Assembly: GCA_002751075.1 (NCBI GenBank)
Contig: NAOQ01000055.1
Coordinates: forward strand, 72,763-136,762
Reading direction: 5' to 3'
Length of the DNA stretch: 64,000 nucleotides
Source of the DNA: Ichthyophonus hoferi
Taxonomy: Eukaryota > Opisthokonta > Ichthyosporea > Ichthyophonida > Ichthyophonidae
The notes under the pieces are model-generated. The model had not been told where the DNA came from. It saw nothing but the letters and a program-made list of their open reading frames with translations, and did no database searches. The translations under genes were made by a program, and so were the position numbers. Numbering within the stretch: position 1 is the stretch's first letter; every line of letters begins with the position of its first letter. Positions 51,548 to 64,000 of the stretch are shown here, piece after piece.

Positions 51548-53562
51548 GCGGGATCCTATTGTGGGCTTCTGATTTTAATTAATATAATCAACTTGTCATA
51601 CCATTTACGTAACTGTTTAAATGGTCCCCTATAACGAATATGATGTATATAAAATAAAATGTATATAGATAGATGTAGATAGATATATGGGGTTAAAAAG
51701 AAACTGTGTAGACACTGGCTGTGATTTAGATACAAGGAACTATTGGTTATTTATTAGATATACATTGGAATGAGTATATATATATATATATATATATGAT
51801 ATAATATAATGCACGATAATGTGTTGCAACATAATAAGATGGTATACTATAAATACAAGGTATCTCAATATATTTACATTAGAAATGCAAGTTAGAGAGA
51901 AATATTGGTTTTGTCCAATCACCAGTTCTCTTTATTTTTTGCTCTATTTATTACCCTGTTCATTTACCAATGGCGTACACACTTAATTTTTCTTTATCTT
52001 TCATTTTTAGGCTGCCTTAGAAGCTATCAACGAGTTAGATCTATTTGGAGCCCACGGAGGGTAAGTGTCTATTTTAAAACAACTTTAAAATACCTTTTAA
52101 AACTATATAAAACAACTTTAACCTATCTTTATAACCATTTATACTTAATCAAAGCATGAAACATAGATTTGAAAATCATTGAAATTATTAAAACCCGGTT
52201 TACTGAAAACGACATTGTAGTATTATTCTGTTATGGAGGCTATTATACTATTATATCATTATACTGTACTGTTATATTATGTTACTATCATATTATCATA
52301 CTATTGTATTATTATATTGCTATATTATCTTCTATACCATTATATTGATATACACTCACCAATTAAAATGTTAATTAGTTCATTGTTTGTCATCTATCTG
52401 AAGCATATTAATTTATAAAGCCAATCTATTGGGTCATAGGTTTTATATTATCTATATCCTGCCATATATAGCCAGTGAGATATTTTTACCAATCATATAT
52501 ATGTAAACCAACGCATGTGTCCTAATTGGATATCATATTCCGGGTTTCACTTGAAGTAAGCCTACTATTATCCTGTTTGATTTTAAAATTTCTTTAGTTA
52601 CAGGACTTTATTTTTAAATAAAAGAAGCGTATTGGAAGATAACTGTACTAAAATTGAAATATAGTATCCAGTACAATAGCCTGTCCCATTAAAATATATC
52701 AAATAATTACTAATGCTTTTGACAAAAAGTCCGTTCATAAATCATAATCTTTTTAACATTTTCATATTTTGAAGATGACATCTTATTGGTAGAATATATT
52801 AATCTGGGGGAGTTGACGTGTGTTTTGTTGCAGACCGGAATCGGTAATTCATGTGATGCCAGATGAGATCAGGAGGAACCAGGTAGGGTTTAGTATGTAT
52901 GGCGCTGTATTGTGTTGTGTTATTGTTGCATTATACAGTCTTGTGTTGTATTGCATTGTATTGTATTGTATTGTACTATACGATATTTTAGTGTTTTATA
53001 CTATCTTCTTATATTATTGTGCTATATTGCTATTATTATATTATACTACAGGGTATTGTATTGTATGGTAGTGTCTTATCTTATCTTATCTTAAATTATT
53101 TATGTTATATCGCATATATTATATTATTATCATATTATACTATATTATATTGTAGTGTGGTGTATTGTCTTGTTTTATATTATTATATTATATGGCATTG
53201 CTGTGTATTATATCATATTATGTATTATTATTATGTTATATCAGATCATATTATAATTAGCACGCATATTCCATTTTATATGTCTATAGGAAGATAGAGG
53301 TGGTTTTAATTGGACAATTATCAGGCCATTCTAGGCTCTCTCCTACCCAGAGAGTCCAACTCTAAAGAAATTGATGCGGGGCTTCTTAGTGCAATCAGGT
53401 AACAGGGGGTTATGTGAAGGTTTCACCTTTCCCTTCACTTCCCTATATATATATGTGTGTAAGTCATTGCAGCGTCTTTATGGGATAAATAGTTATTGGT
53501 ATCATAATATAATTAAGCAGGCTACAGATTAAGAAACAGACAAAACATATATGCAATAAAGG

Positions 53563-53600
<38 letters not shown>

Positions 53601-56600
53601 AATAAATACCTACAAAGAAATATGAGCAATATAAGTAATATAAGTAATATACTAGGTTAGGTGGATTATTGGTGAATATGAAGATGGGTTAACAGGTAGT
53701 TTTGGATAAAATGCAATGTAATAGGTCAGAGAGAGGTGGTCCTGATCCTATGACTACACTTTCATATCATGTTGTTGTTCTTAACATATCTAAGTGTACA
53801 CATGTGATAGAGGCTCTCTCTCTCTCTCTCTGGTATAGGAAAAGTAACTGAGTTACATGGCTGGTTGTATATGCTTTAGGTTTAATCAATAAGTACAGGA
53901 GGAGAGGAAGCGTCATAATGATATGTCGCTGTCTTAGTGTTTCACCTTAACATGAGTATTGTTCATCATCTACCTGTTATGTACCCAATAAAATGTAGTT
54001 CAAAGCTCCATCGCATTTCCATTATCCAATAATTAACTTGGGAATATTCAATATGAGAATCATTACTTGTACAGAGTAGCCTAAGCTATCGTCACCTCAC
54101 CAATCATTTTGCTTCCTTTGCTTTATTTATGTTGACTATCCAATAATTTATTCCATTTATCCTGCGTATCTGTTCTCTATTATCTTATTTTTATTTTTCA
54201 GTTTATATATATTATCTTAAGTTATTTCTTTTGAATTGCTTATTGTAATATTCTTTTTTTTATATAAATTTTTCTTACTTTTGTTCTACTATTCCATTTT
54301 ATCCTAACCAATTCATACAATCAATACTTTTTTATTTTTGCCCACTATAAACTAATGTGTTTTTGTTTTACAGTTTCCCTGCATTTGCTGTGGAGAATAG
54401 ACAGCTGGTAGACTTGACACGTGATGATATTGAAACTAAGCTCAAAGGTAGATTAGCACTATAGTCTATGATAGTATGGTACAGTGTAATATAGGAAAAG
54501 ATGATGTAGCATAGTATAGTATAGTATATGTGATAGTACATTATTATGAAATAGTAGTCCAGTAGAGTATCATATGATATAAGATAGTATGATACGATGG
54601 AGTATAATATAGTATAATATAGACTGTAAAGCCAAGTAAATAACTGTACTTACTTATACTCATAATTGATCTACACATAGGTAAATATGGTTGCAAACGC
54701 TTTCTCCGAGATGGTTACATGACTGTGCTAGAAAATAGACAAAGACTCCACTACGAACCGGCAGAGTTGCAGGTATAAAAGGCATTTTTGGATATTTGTG
54801 CTTGGATGTAAATATGTCTATGGTAGTATTTTCTTTTTCTTTTTTCTTAAGCATTGCCTCATATGTTAAGGTGTCTGTATGATTAGAACGGTTTATTTTT
54901 GGACAATAAAGATAAAGGACGTTAACGACTGGGTAATATAATGTATAATGGTGCATGTGGCTTTATAGTATGTGTGACCACTGACCAATGATTAACCTCT
55001 ATAGAGATTTGATAACATTGAATGCGAATGGCCTCTGTTCTATTGTTTCTTAATTTTGGATGGTATATTCCGTGGAGACCAGGAGCAGGTAAACCATTAT
55101 GTTGTATGATGTTATGTTGTTTGAGTATAGAGGTTTGCTACTATACTATCATACTATTCTACTATCATACTATCATACTATTCTACTATATTACTATCGT
55201 ACTAAGTGGAAGTCTGTTAGGTAAGAATATATGTATGGATAGTTACATAGGAATATAATCCCTAATAACTCTATTTATATTCACCTGTCATTGCCTTTGA
55301 ATACTCTGGCTATGTATAAAAACTAATAAAAATAGAATGATTGTGATCTGAAGGATTACTCAATAGTGCATGGTAGAAGTAGAAACTAAAATTTATGTAT
55401 ACAAATAAAAGCATGTTTGCTATATATATATATATTTGTTGTTGCTATTTTCTTAATTATCTTTTTATACAAATATATATATTTGCATGGAAGTCATCAC
55501 TTGTGTAGAGCTCATATCTACTGAGGCAGATCGATATTGGAAACATTTTAAAACTAATGAATCAATCATAATGTTATGTTACATTATACATAGGTACGGC
55601 AATACCAGAATTTACTGGAACCACTGCTGGTAGAGCCTGATGAAAAATACTTTGAAACATATTCCTTACCTCGCCCTAATAATACTGACTCTATCCCTGG
55701 AGGGTAGGTGCTGTTATATATATGTATATTTTATGTATGTAGATATTTTATATATATACTTAATGTTGTGTTGTATTGTATTGTATTATTTATTATATTA
55801 TATTATATTATATTATATTTCTCTAGCATGTTATATTATGTTGTATTATATTATATCATATTAGATTATACTATGGCATCTTATGATTTATAGCCTATCA
55901 CGTCATACTGTGCTATGCATTATATAACGTTCATGGTATATTATGGCTTTAATAAACAACATTTTTGTTGAGTTTTACCCACCTGTACATACACACATAT
56001 ATAGATAGATATATGTATATTACGCAAGTTGGTGAAATAGGACATAGGAAACTCCAACAAGATTATTATAACTAATTTTAATGTTTAATAGACACCTGTG
56101 ATAGGCTGATTAAAAATCACAAGTTTAGAACTGGTTTTCAGGTCTTTAGTGTGCAGTAGGAAAGAGAAACATAAATTTCATGACTCCCATAAATAACCAT
56201 ATTAAGATAGAATAAGCTATTTGTTACATGATAGCCAATCAAATCTTATATACGATGATTTAATATGCCTATCAGTGCTCTAGGCTAACGTGCTTGTTGA
56301 CTGCTATATAAATATACAAATATACATATACCTATATGCACACATACAAATACTTGTATGGACATAAGCCACAATTGCCTCCATATATAACAGCCTGTCA
56401 CCTTGTTATAATTTTCTTTCTCTGTTTACACATACACTACATACTACTGTAACACTAACAATAATATTGTTGGTGTACATACATACAGGTCGGGGGTAGG
56501 AGCACCCTCAACCACCCGATCTATACCTATGTTTTATTTTGTTCCGAAGGATAAGGTACAGGCAGAGTATGCGGATCCCCACTCCCAACATAGACTCCCT

Positions 56601-59600
56601 TCCGATAAGGTAGGTGCTATATATACCCACCTATCCACCTACCTACATGCCCCTCTCCCTCCCTCTCTCCCTCTCTCCCTCTCTCCCTCTCTTCCTCTAT
56701 ACCCACCTAACTACGTACTGAGCTACCCACACAGACGCCCTTTATGTGGGCGCAGTCCCTTTATATCCTAGGAGCCCTGTTATCTCACGGTCTAATCTCC
56801 GTGGGTGAGATAGATCCTCTTAACCGTCGCCACGTGTTGGCTTCAGGCCCTGTTGGGGAGCTGGCATTTGGTGGAGTACATAGGGTATGTAGATTATTAT
56901 CTATATATATAGGTATATGTATGTATAGATGTATTGATATAGGTATATATATGTCTATATGCATACTATTACACACACATGCACACACACATCTATACAC
57001 ATATACATACATTATCTGCCACTAACCACTTACCCTTCTTGTTCTGTGATCTCCCCAGGGTATGTCTATGTGTCGTGGTTCTGATGTTAATGCTGTCAGT
57101 TTAGGAAGGCCCACTCCCTCCGGGGTTAACTTGGCCCGTCGTATGTCAGTTATATCTCCTTCGGTCATTGCGACACACACCCAGGACGTGGTAGTACAGG
57201 TCGCCTTGTTGGTAGAGGTGGGTGGGTGCATGTGGGTCGGTATAGGGTAAGGTGTAGGTTAGGATATAAGATAGGGTATAAGGTAGGGTATTCGGAAATA
57301 TATGCTATATTATACTATAAAGTATAATAGAATATAATACAGTAGGATGTAATATACAAAAGCATAATACAGTGTAGCGCATTACCTAGGTTAATATAAC
57401 ATGCAGAATGCAATGTTGGCTAGGCAGGGGTGTCTCTATACTAATACTACTTTCTTTGCCCCAGGATAAACAATTACAAATGGAGTTATTGCAACAGGGC
57501 ATCAACACTGAGGTAATATAATATTATTATCTTCATATTCATTTTTATATATTGTTTTTTGTTTGTTTTTAATTTTATATTAATGTGCTGTGTGTTTTGT
57601 GTATCTAATTACATATTAATATTCTCATCTTATATAGTATGTGGGCATATCTACATACTGCATACATGCATACATACATACAGACATGTGTGTATGCAGT
57701 AATTTGCATGTATACTTAGCATATAATTTAGCTTTTACACCCACCAATGCACCCCACCCACAATGAATTAATAGAAGCGCATCAGTGGTTACAACCTATC
57801 ATAGCATAATGTTATGATGTCCTATTCTTTCACGGTATATATATTGTCTTCTTAAAAATGTTATGGTTTTTTTTTTAAAAAAATTGTTTTTCAAACGTCA
57901 CTATCGTGTAGCAGTTTATGACAGGTAGCATTTTATCACAATATATATTACAATTTTTTATATTATGTCCTATAATATCATATAATATCATCTACTATAT
58001 TTATATTTTATGTCATACGCACCGAAAGATAGGAACCAAAACCAACTAATGACCTTGCACCAATCATGTATCTATCCACCACCTCTGTGTAATGCCACCT
58101 ACCCCTTATCATCCGTTATCATGCATATACATGACTGTAGCCCAACCACAATGCCTCCTATCCTCCTACAGACACCGGATGAGGTGCAGCCGGTGACGGT
58201 ACTACCTGCCTTTGAGCTAGGCGCGGCCTATTCGTACCTAGGCATCAGTGCCAAACAGAAACTAACTGGCCGTCCTATGCGGGATATAGGTAGGCTCGCT
58301 ACCACCTATCAAACCTTGCTTTTCATGTTAAAGGTTATATATGTGCTATAGATACATAGTTGTTAGTGATTGGGGCCACATATTTTAGATTGGGTTTTAA
58401 TATTAAAGAACATATCTATGGGTGATATAGGCAGGTCTCTGCTAGCTATGCGCCTCATCCTTGCAGTTTTTTTAAAATTTAAAATTTAAATATCTTATAC
58501 CATTATTTAATGTTCTGAAATGAGAAAATCGAGGTTTCGATGAGATTTGGTTTTATTTAAACTATTTTTAAAAAAATTAACCAATAGAACTATACAATAA
58601 TGTTATCAACTGAATATATTGATTTAGCCAATGATCTCTGTCAGTAATTGATTAAAATCCAATGCGCAGGCATAATACACATTGCATCTGCTAGTGGTTG
58701 GGTCCGCTTGTTTTGAAATTGGTTTTAATATTTAAGAAGATATTTTTATGGCACACCTTCTTGTTCAAACCCACCCATTACAGTTTTAATACTAAGTGGT
58801 TTATTAATAGATCTTCATGTTTGCTGTATTACACTGTACTGGGTTTGTATGAAAAAGTGATACGAAAAAATTTAAAACGAGAAAAGTGACATATAAACTA
58901 TGTTTAGTGTTTTTATTCGAAGTATTAAATACTTTTGGACCTATAAAGGAACTATAAAAGTTGATTTGGTTGGATAGCTAATCAACTTATAGCCTAATAT
59001 AGCAAAAGGGAAACATGGTTTTGTGATAGTAACCATAGTAACCATGGTAACCATGGTAACACCGGGTTGTGGTGGCAGGCACACTGGCTACCTCTAAGGT
59101 CTATAAGTTTAGGGGCTCCATTATTGTTTTCACCCCGCATTTCTTAGATGCGCAGAAATTTTACATTACCTTGGATAACGAATTACAGGTACGTTGTAGG
59201 AGTATATGTTATGTTATGTTATGTTATGTTATGGTATGTTGTATTATGAAGATTACGTTATATTTTGTTGTTGTGGTATATTATGTTATATTATGCTCTG
59301 TTATGTTATATTATTATAGTATATATTGTTATGTTATGATATATTATATTAAGTTATATTATATGCCATGTTATGTTATATTATGTTATGTTATGTTATG
59401 CTACATTATATATTATATTATATTATATTACTACACTAGTCAATCAAACATTAACATTTATAATTTCCATTTATTTATTTAAGGATATAGCCGTTAACCT
59501 ATTAACACTATCATCTCATTGGTGCAGGTGGATAACATCAAGACCCAATTGACCTTTATAAGGCACAATTGGAGAATGATTGGTCGCCCCTTAATGACAA

Positions 59601-62600
59601 TTATGCTTACCAAGTCTATGTTTAAGAATAGAGGTATGATTTTAATTATTCTATGTTTATCATACATATGTATGTATTTGCATTCTATATATCGAATGGT
59701 TTTCCCTTTATCATTACCACCCAATATTTAAAAGCGCATATATGGTTATTTAATTATCATATAGCAATGATCCAGTCAACCCACATTTATATTTTAACAC
59801 CCCCTTTCTACTGGCAGGTAACTGGCACAAGTCTAATATGTTAAGGTTACTATTAACCTTAAAAACTGGTTATTGCAATGGTGTGAGAATCAGACTGAGT
59901 CCGCATCGCAGACTACTAAATACATCTTGGTATATTTATCACTATGCTGTTATTGGTGTTTAGTTTTATTGTTTTGTTCTCATCATTCTTTATTGAAGTT
60001 CTTACTTTGTTTCTATATAGGCACATATATTTCTATTTTAGGTTCGTATTTTGTTTTTCTATTTTTCTTTAGTAGTTATTATTATCAAACGTCAACCTTT
60101 CATTGATTAATTAAAAACTAAAATACTATTCGTAGTATTTTATACCCATGATATCATTGATATAAATCAATACTTAAACTTCAAAGACATGATTTTCAAC
60201 CAATTATCTGTGTGATAAATACCATAAACCCGTTATTGTACTTGTTATGAGCTTTATAATAGTTTTGGCTCAATATGATTGGTTAAAACATTGACTAGTT
60301 ACACAAATCATTGTGATGTTGTTTATAATTTATGATTTTATTTATTCTTTCATTATACAATATTACATATAAAAATATCTTTGTATCGTAGCATGATTAA
60401 TCGTGTTATATTTTGAAATCTATTATTTTATTGGTCTTTCCTATCGAAAGTGATGGGAAGTATGTATATGTATATATGAACATACTAATTGGTTATATGT
60501 CACCAAGCAGATGTATCAATGTCTATATTGCTACCTACATATATGCATATTATTGTACTATCATACTACCATACTATCATACTATCATACTATCATTCTA
60601 TCGTGACCTTCTACAAGGACTGTAATGTACGGTTATATTCTCATGCTAATACATTATTGCACAGCATTGAAGATCTGGCCTTCCTGGAGAGTACCAAGTT
60701 TACCTTTACTCGCATGTCGTTTCAAGACAACGCTGGGGATGTATTAAAGATGGATAGGTAGGGTTGAATGTATTAATAATGGTAATGGTAGTATTAATTA
60801 TAATTATAATAGTAATAATGTAATAGGATCTAGTATACTATGGTATAATATAATTTAATAATGATATTTTATGTGAAGATATTATGTGTTGTAGTAAAAT
60901 TTTGTGTATGATACGATCTAATATGATGTAATGTGATATATATAATATAATAATAATGTAATATAATATGGTATAAATATTACAATATGGTGCTGTATAA
61001 TATAGGATAAGATAGAAATGATATTTTAGATGACACGGCTCTATCCCCCTCTTATTTCCACCTATTATTACTCTCCATCCAACGTCAGGTAACAATTAAT
61101 AATTAAATTTTTTTAAAAGAAATAAGCTATTATGTGTAGGTATTTTGTTCCAATGGTTATCCAATAAAAATAACAATAAGGATTAATCGAGATAATGATT
61201 GACTTTCTTATGTTCTACAGGACTAAGTCTCTATCGCGATCTAAAAGATCTGGGTTTATAGGAGTGGAGAGTACCAGTGAGCTGGCAGGTTTGTGAACCT
61301 TAATTGACTGCCTACGCTGTGATACATTATTGTTATTGGTTGGCTTAGTATATTGTAATTCGTGTGTATTAATACATAGTGCTGTGTATTTTATTTTAAA
61401 TAATATATATATAATACAGTAGTAATGGTGCTATGGATGTTGTGCATTAGTATAAGGATTGTTCTAATGTAGCGTAAAATTGCATTTAGAATTATGGCGT
61501 ATATAGGTCGTAAAATCATTTTAAAACCCATTACTCAATCGTGGGCATTAGCATATTTATTTTAATTTTACAATTAATATAATAAGATATAATTGGCTAT
61601 TAAAGGGGTTGGTAATTAGAAGAATACGGATGAGCGAATCCGGAGGAACATGACATATTTTATAATGAGTATATATGATATATCTGTATATTATGACCAA
61701 TCAACTAATGGATAGTCAACCAGAACTCACAGGGAAACATTCCTTTGCTGGTCAACCCCCTAATTACAACGAACCTGGAAGCCCAGCCGATAAGTATGCA
61801 ATATTTTAATATTTTAATATTTTAATATGTGCAATGGGAAGCGTGCCTTTATTCCTGCCACCAGTGTTTTCTGTATACTCTTTTAAGCTAATACTTATCT
61901 GTACCTATGCCTATAGTTAGACCTTTTCCTTTTTGAAGATCATCAACCACACGCATGATAAAGATTACATCAGGTTTTCATTTCATATGAACTTAAATCG
62001 TTGCCTACAATAGCATATTTATTACCAAGTTAAAGATGGAGAGTGCAAATAGAATGAAAAATATATATATCTATGTATATATTGCATATGATAGTCAGTA
62101 CTGATTGGTGGTATATTACGGTATAGCGATGGCAGAGAACAGCTAAGACAAGAAGACTATCCTACATTGAAGGTGTCAGATGTAAGGGCTGTGATCCTTG
62201 TCTTATCATATGTTAGATATATACGTTAGGGCATAATGCTATCCTATCAGATGCGAGTTATAAGTAGGCCAGCATCTTGCTGGTTGTCTGTTATGTAATT
62301 TACTACCTTTCTTGATTCTTCTTTCTCTTCCTCCCTCCTTTTTAGCCTGTGGCTGTGCTCTTTTATACCTTTATGTACTCCTATTCATTCTTTATCATGT
62401 AACATATTTATCTGCTCTACTGTTGGCTTGTTATCATGCCTCTAGGTCTACCTTTATTATATCTCATTTTAATATATCCTCTCATGTCTATATTTTATAT
62501 TTTATAAAATTGCTAATTGATACAGGTGATTAATATCAGCCTTAAAACATGAGCCAGTAAAGATGTTTATTTAGTAGGTGCTATGGTCAGCCAGCTCTAT

Positions 62601-64000
62601 GCTATTTTAACCCACCTCTCTTGTATACCTGTTATAAAGTTATTAAAGACCTGGTATAATAAGAGATAGCCTTAACACAAATTAGTTTTTATCAATATCT
62701 TTCCATTGGTCATTATTGTTTACGCCTCTTAGTCATTCACATACCTATACCTATTCATATTACCCCTATGATTGTATACCTATACACGCTCTAATCTACT
62801 GTTCTATCTTCTTCTCTTCTATCTCCCTCAGCTCTGTGCTCACCTTAGTCGTTCAGAGACATTGGAAGAACAAACAGATATTCTCAGTTTCCTCCTAAAC
62901 TCTGAAGGTAGTTATATTTATATTATAGTATGTTACCTACCGCGCCAGTAAAAGTCATATATTAAATTATGATGTTGTAGACATCTGTGTAGTTGCGGCG
63001 AGTCAAAAGACAATATTTTTACTGTACACCTACCACCTACTATAAGTGGATATATTATGTGATGTGATTGGAGGGAGGGGAATCATGTGGTATTTGCATT
63101 AATAGACAGGGTCGGATCTCTATACCTATGCATTTACATATAATGCTAAGCCATATAGCTGATATATCTTTACTGGTGTGTTATAGATAGATGTGTATCT
63201 TCAATTTACTTACATAGTATGTATATGTATATGTAGGCTCTATATAAACTATATTAATCCATATACTATATACTCTTTGCTAACCTATATACTATATACT
63301 ATATTAACCTATATACCATATACTATATACTATGTACTATATTATCCTATATACTATATACTATATTACTATATTAACGTATATATACCACACAGGACCC
63401 GATTTTGACACTGGGTTAGCCAGTGCCACAAAGAATAACAATGCTACAGTGAAAGATTTGTTAGAGGAGGTATATAGAAAGACCGGTGAGCTGCAGTTGT
63501 GGTCCTTAGTACGCCATACGGTATGTTGTTGTATTGCTATCATGTTATATTACTATACACTACTGTTATATTATATTACTAGTACTATTATAGTAGTATA
63601 CTATAATTTTACGCTATTATGTTGTTGTATTACTATCATATTATATTACTATACTATACTTTTATACTATTGTAATACTACAATATTATACTACTGCACT
63701 ATGATATTCCTATACTATTATATTATTATATTATTATACTATTATGTTATTGTGTTATTATTCTATATTATTATACTACTATTTTAGTGTATGATTATGT
63801 TATTATACTATACGAGTATCGCGTCCTACGAGTATCCTACAGTACTATTACAACAAGATATTACGCCACTACGGCAACTTACTACTACAAGCAAATGCCC
63901 CTGTCAATAGCTGTTACAGAGAGTATTCTCTCTCTCACCCCTCTCTATCTCTCTATGTGCAGGCGGGTATGCTTCATAAGCAGGCTGATGCCCTGGCCGA
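47003..64000 (+). CDS. PHKA: phosphorylase b kinase regulatory subunit, alpha type (partial, continues beyond window)
   Basis: Large regulatory subunit of the phosphorylase kinase complex, which activates glycogen phosphorylase in the cytosol. Exons: 47003-47007, 47506-47671, 48649-48759, 49427-49501, 49806-49935, 50622-50680, 50980-51114, 52011-52060, 52834-52882, 53325-53398, 54374-54447, 54681-54772, 55005-55088, 55594-55703, 56489-56609, 56735-56884, 57059-57217, 57465-57512, 58172-58289, 59079-59188, 59528-59633, 59818-59929, 60665-60757, 61221-61288, 61724-61793, 62127-62172, 62832-62907, 63396-63520, 63963-64000. Phases agree throughout: 884 codons so far. Diagnostic stretches: [125 protein letters not shown]. 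They cover the N-terminal glucoamylase-like half and most of the middle. A roughly 55-residue insert follows DPLNRR. The two-codon first exon (ATGAG|GTGTGT) is inferred from phase; the beta subunit is the alternative. Confidence 0.92.
47970..48196 (+). repeat. G-rich telomere-like degenerate repeat in an intron
   Basis: About 225 bases of imperfect GGGTAAGG, TAGGGTTAGGG and GGATAGG units on the coding strand, in the intron between exons 47506-47671 and 48649-48759. Confidence 0.8.
51143..51218 (+). repeat. exact 38-bp tandem duplication
   Basis: Two identical 38-base copies head to tail (51143-51180, 51181-51218; begins CCGTAGTTTAG), about 30 bases after the donor of exon 50980-51114. No differences are visible, so the duplication is recent or an assembly product. 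Confidence 0.9.
51276..51428 (+). repeat. 18-bp minisatellite
   Basis: About eight to nine imperfect copies of a unit like TTAATGGTAATTAGTGTG in the same phosphorylase kinase intron. Confidence 0.8.
51513..51545. repeat. AT dinucleotide run
   Basis: (TA)n in a phosphorylase kinase intron. Similar runs lie at about 51776-51797, 53568-53594 and, outside this gene, 23590-23616. Confidence 0.85.
55139..55204 (+). repeat. ACTATCAT-type intronic satellite
   Basis: Tandem CTATCATACTATTCTA units. The same motif family recurs in other introns of this gene near 49350-49380, 52230-52350, 60554-60602 and 63540-63780. Confidence 0.75.
56645..56700 (+). repeat. polypyrimidine CCCTCT satellite before an exon
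   Basis: Pure C/T run of CCCTCTCT units in the 125-base intron 56610-56734, ending about 35 bases before the acceptor. Confidence 0.85.
57218..57294 (+). repeat. second G-rich tract, at the start of an intron
   Basis: Begins at the donor of exon 57059-57217 and runs GTGGGTGGGTG, TAGGGTAAGG, GGTAGGGTA. Similar in kind to the tract at 47970-48196. Confidence 0.7.
59029..59060 (+). promoter_or_regulatory. three overlapping X-box-like motifs
   Basis: A 9-base period GTAACCAT(A/G) repeat produces three overlapping matches to the RFX X-box pattern GTNRCC-N2-RGYAAC, starting at 59029, 59038 and 59047. It lies 18 bases before coding exon 59079-59188. Binding is inferred only. Confidence 0.4.
59200..59405 (+). 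repeat. TTATG pentanucleotide satellite
   Basis: Tandem TTATG units at 59207-59233 and again at about 59365-59400 with ATATT-rich sequence between, directly after a donor. The same unit occurs at 20746-20770 in the second intron of the cyclin-like gene. Confidence 0.8.

Noticed and set aside
1-64000. tRNA, rRNA or CRISPR features
   Set aside because: No cloverleaf B-box arrangement, rRNA-like sequence or repeat-spacer pattern was recognised on either strand.

Overview
This is a eukaryotic window, AT-rich (about two thirds A+T by eye), with intron-rich genes whose exons are mostly 40-300 nt and whose introns run from about 120 nt to over 2 kb. Splice sites are canonical GT-AG with one clear GC-AG exception. 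The gene content (KIF21-type kinesin, phosphorylase kinase regulatory subunit, calcium-binding EGF modules with phase-1 introns, CNPPD1/PHO80-like cyclin) points to an animal or a very close relative. The compact spacing and AT-rich, microsatellite-dense introns would suit an early-branching invertebrate such as a sponge, but the sequence alone does not fix the species. No prokaryotic operon, CRISPR array, rRNA or tRNA was seen.

Layout. 1-14.8 kb: a KIF21-like kinesin on the minus strand, start codon at 14826, 18 exons joined in frame to 544 codons, the 3' end leaving the window on the left; its introns are full of microsatellites and minisatellites. 14.8-19.5 kb: intergenic DNA with several short, unrecognised coding-like stretches. 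19.55-21.5 kb: a three-exon PHO80/CNPPD1-like cyclin on the plus strand. 21.5-24.4 kb: intergenic, with a possible two-exon minus-strand gene end. 24.4-29.8 kb: S-formylglutathione hydrolase (esterase D) on the plus strand, one exon lost in a run of N. 29.8-33.2 kb: no convincing gene. 33.2-43.4 kb: a 17-exon plus-strand gene for a membrane protein with four EGF modules, a DOMON domain and a cytochrome b561 core; its last exon is interrupted by an assembly gap whose two flanks are the same 187 bases. 43.4-47.0 kb: intergenic. 47.0 kb to the right edge: phosphorylase kinase regulatory subunit (alpha type, with some beta-like stretches), 29 exons, continuing out of the window.

The five recognised genes are independent single genes (motor, cyclin, formaldehyde detoxification, membrane redox, glycogen control); nothing suggests that they form one pathway. 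The most interesting observations are the EGF-DOMON-b561 domain combination, an in-frame tandem 3' splice-site choice that would put 18 hydrophilic residues between two heme helices, the false duplication around the 343-N gap, three overlapping X-box-like motifs next to a splice site, and G-rich telomere-like tracts inside the phosphorylase kinase gene. I found no clear previously undescribed multi-gene system.
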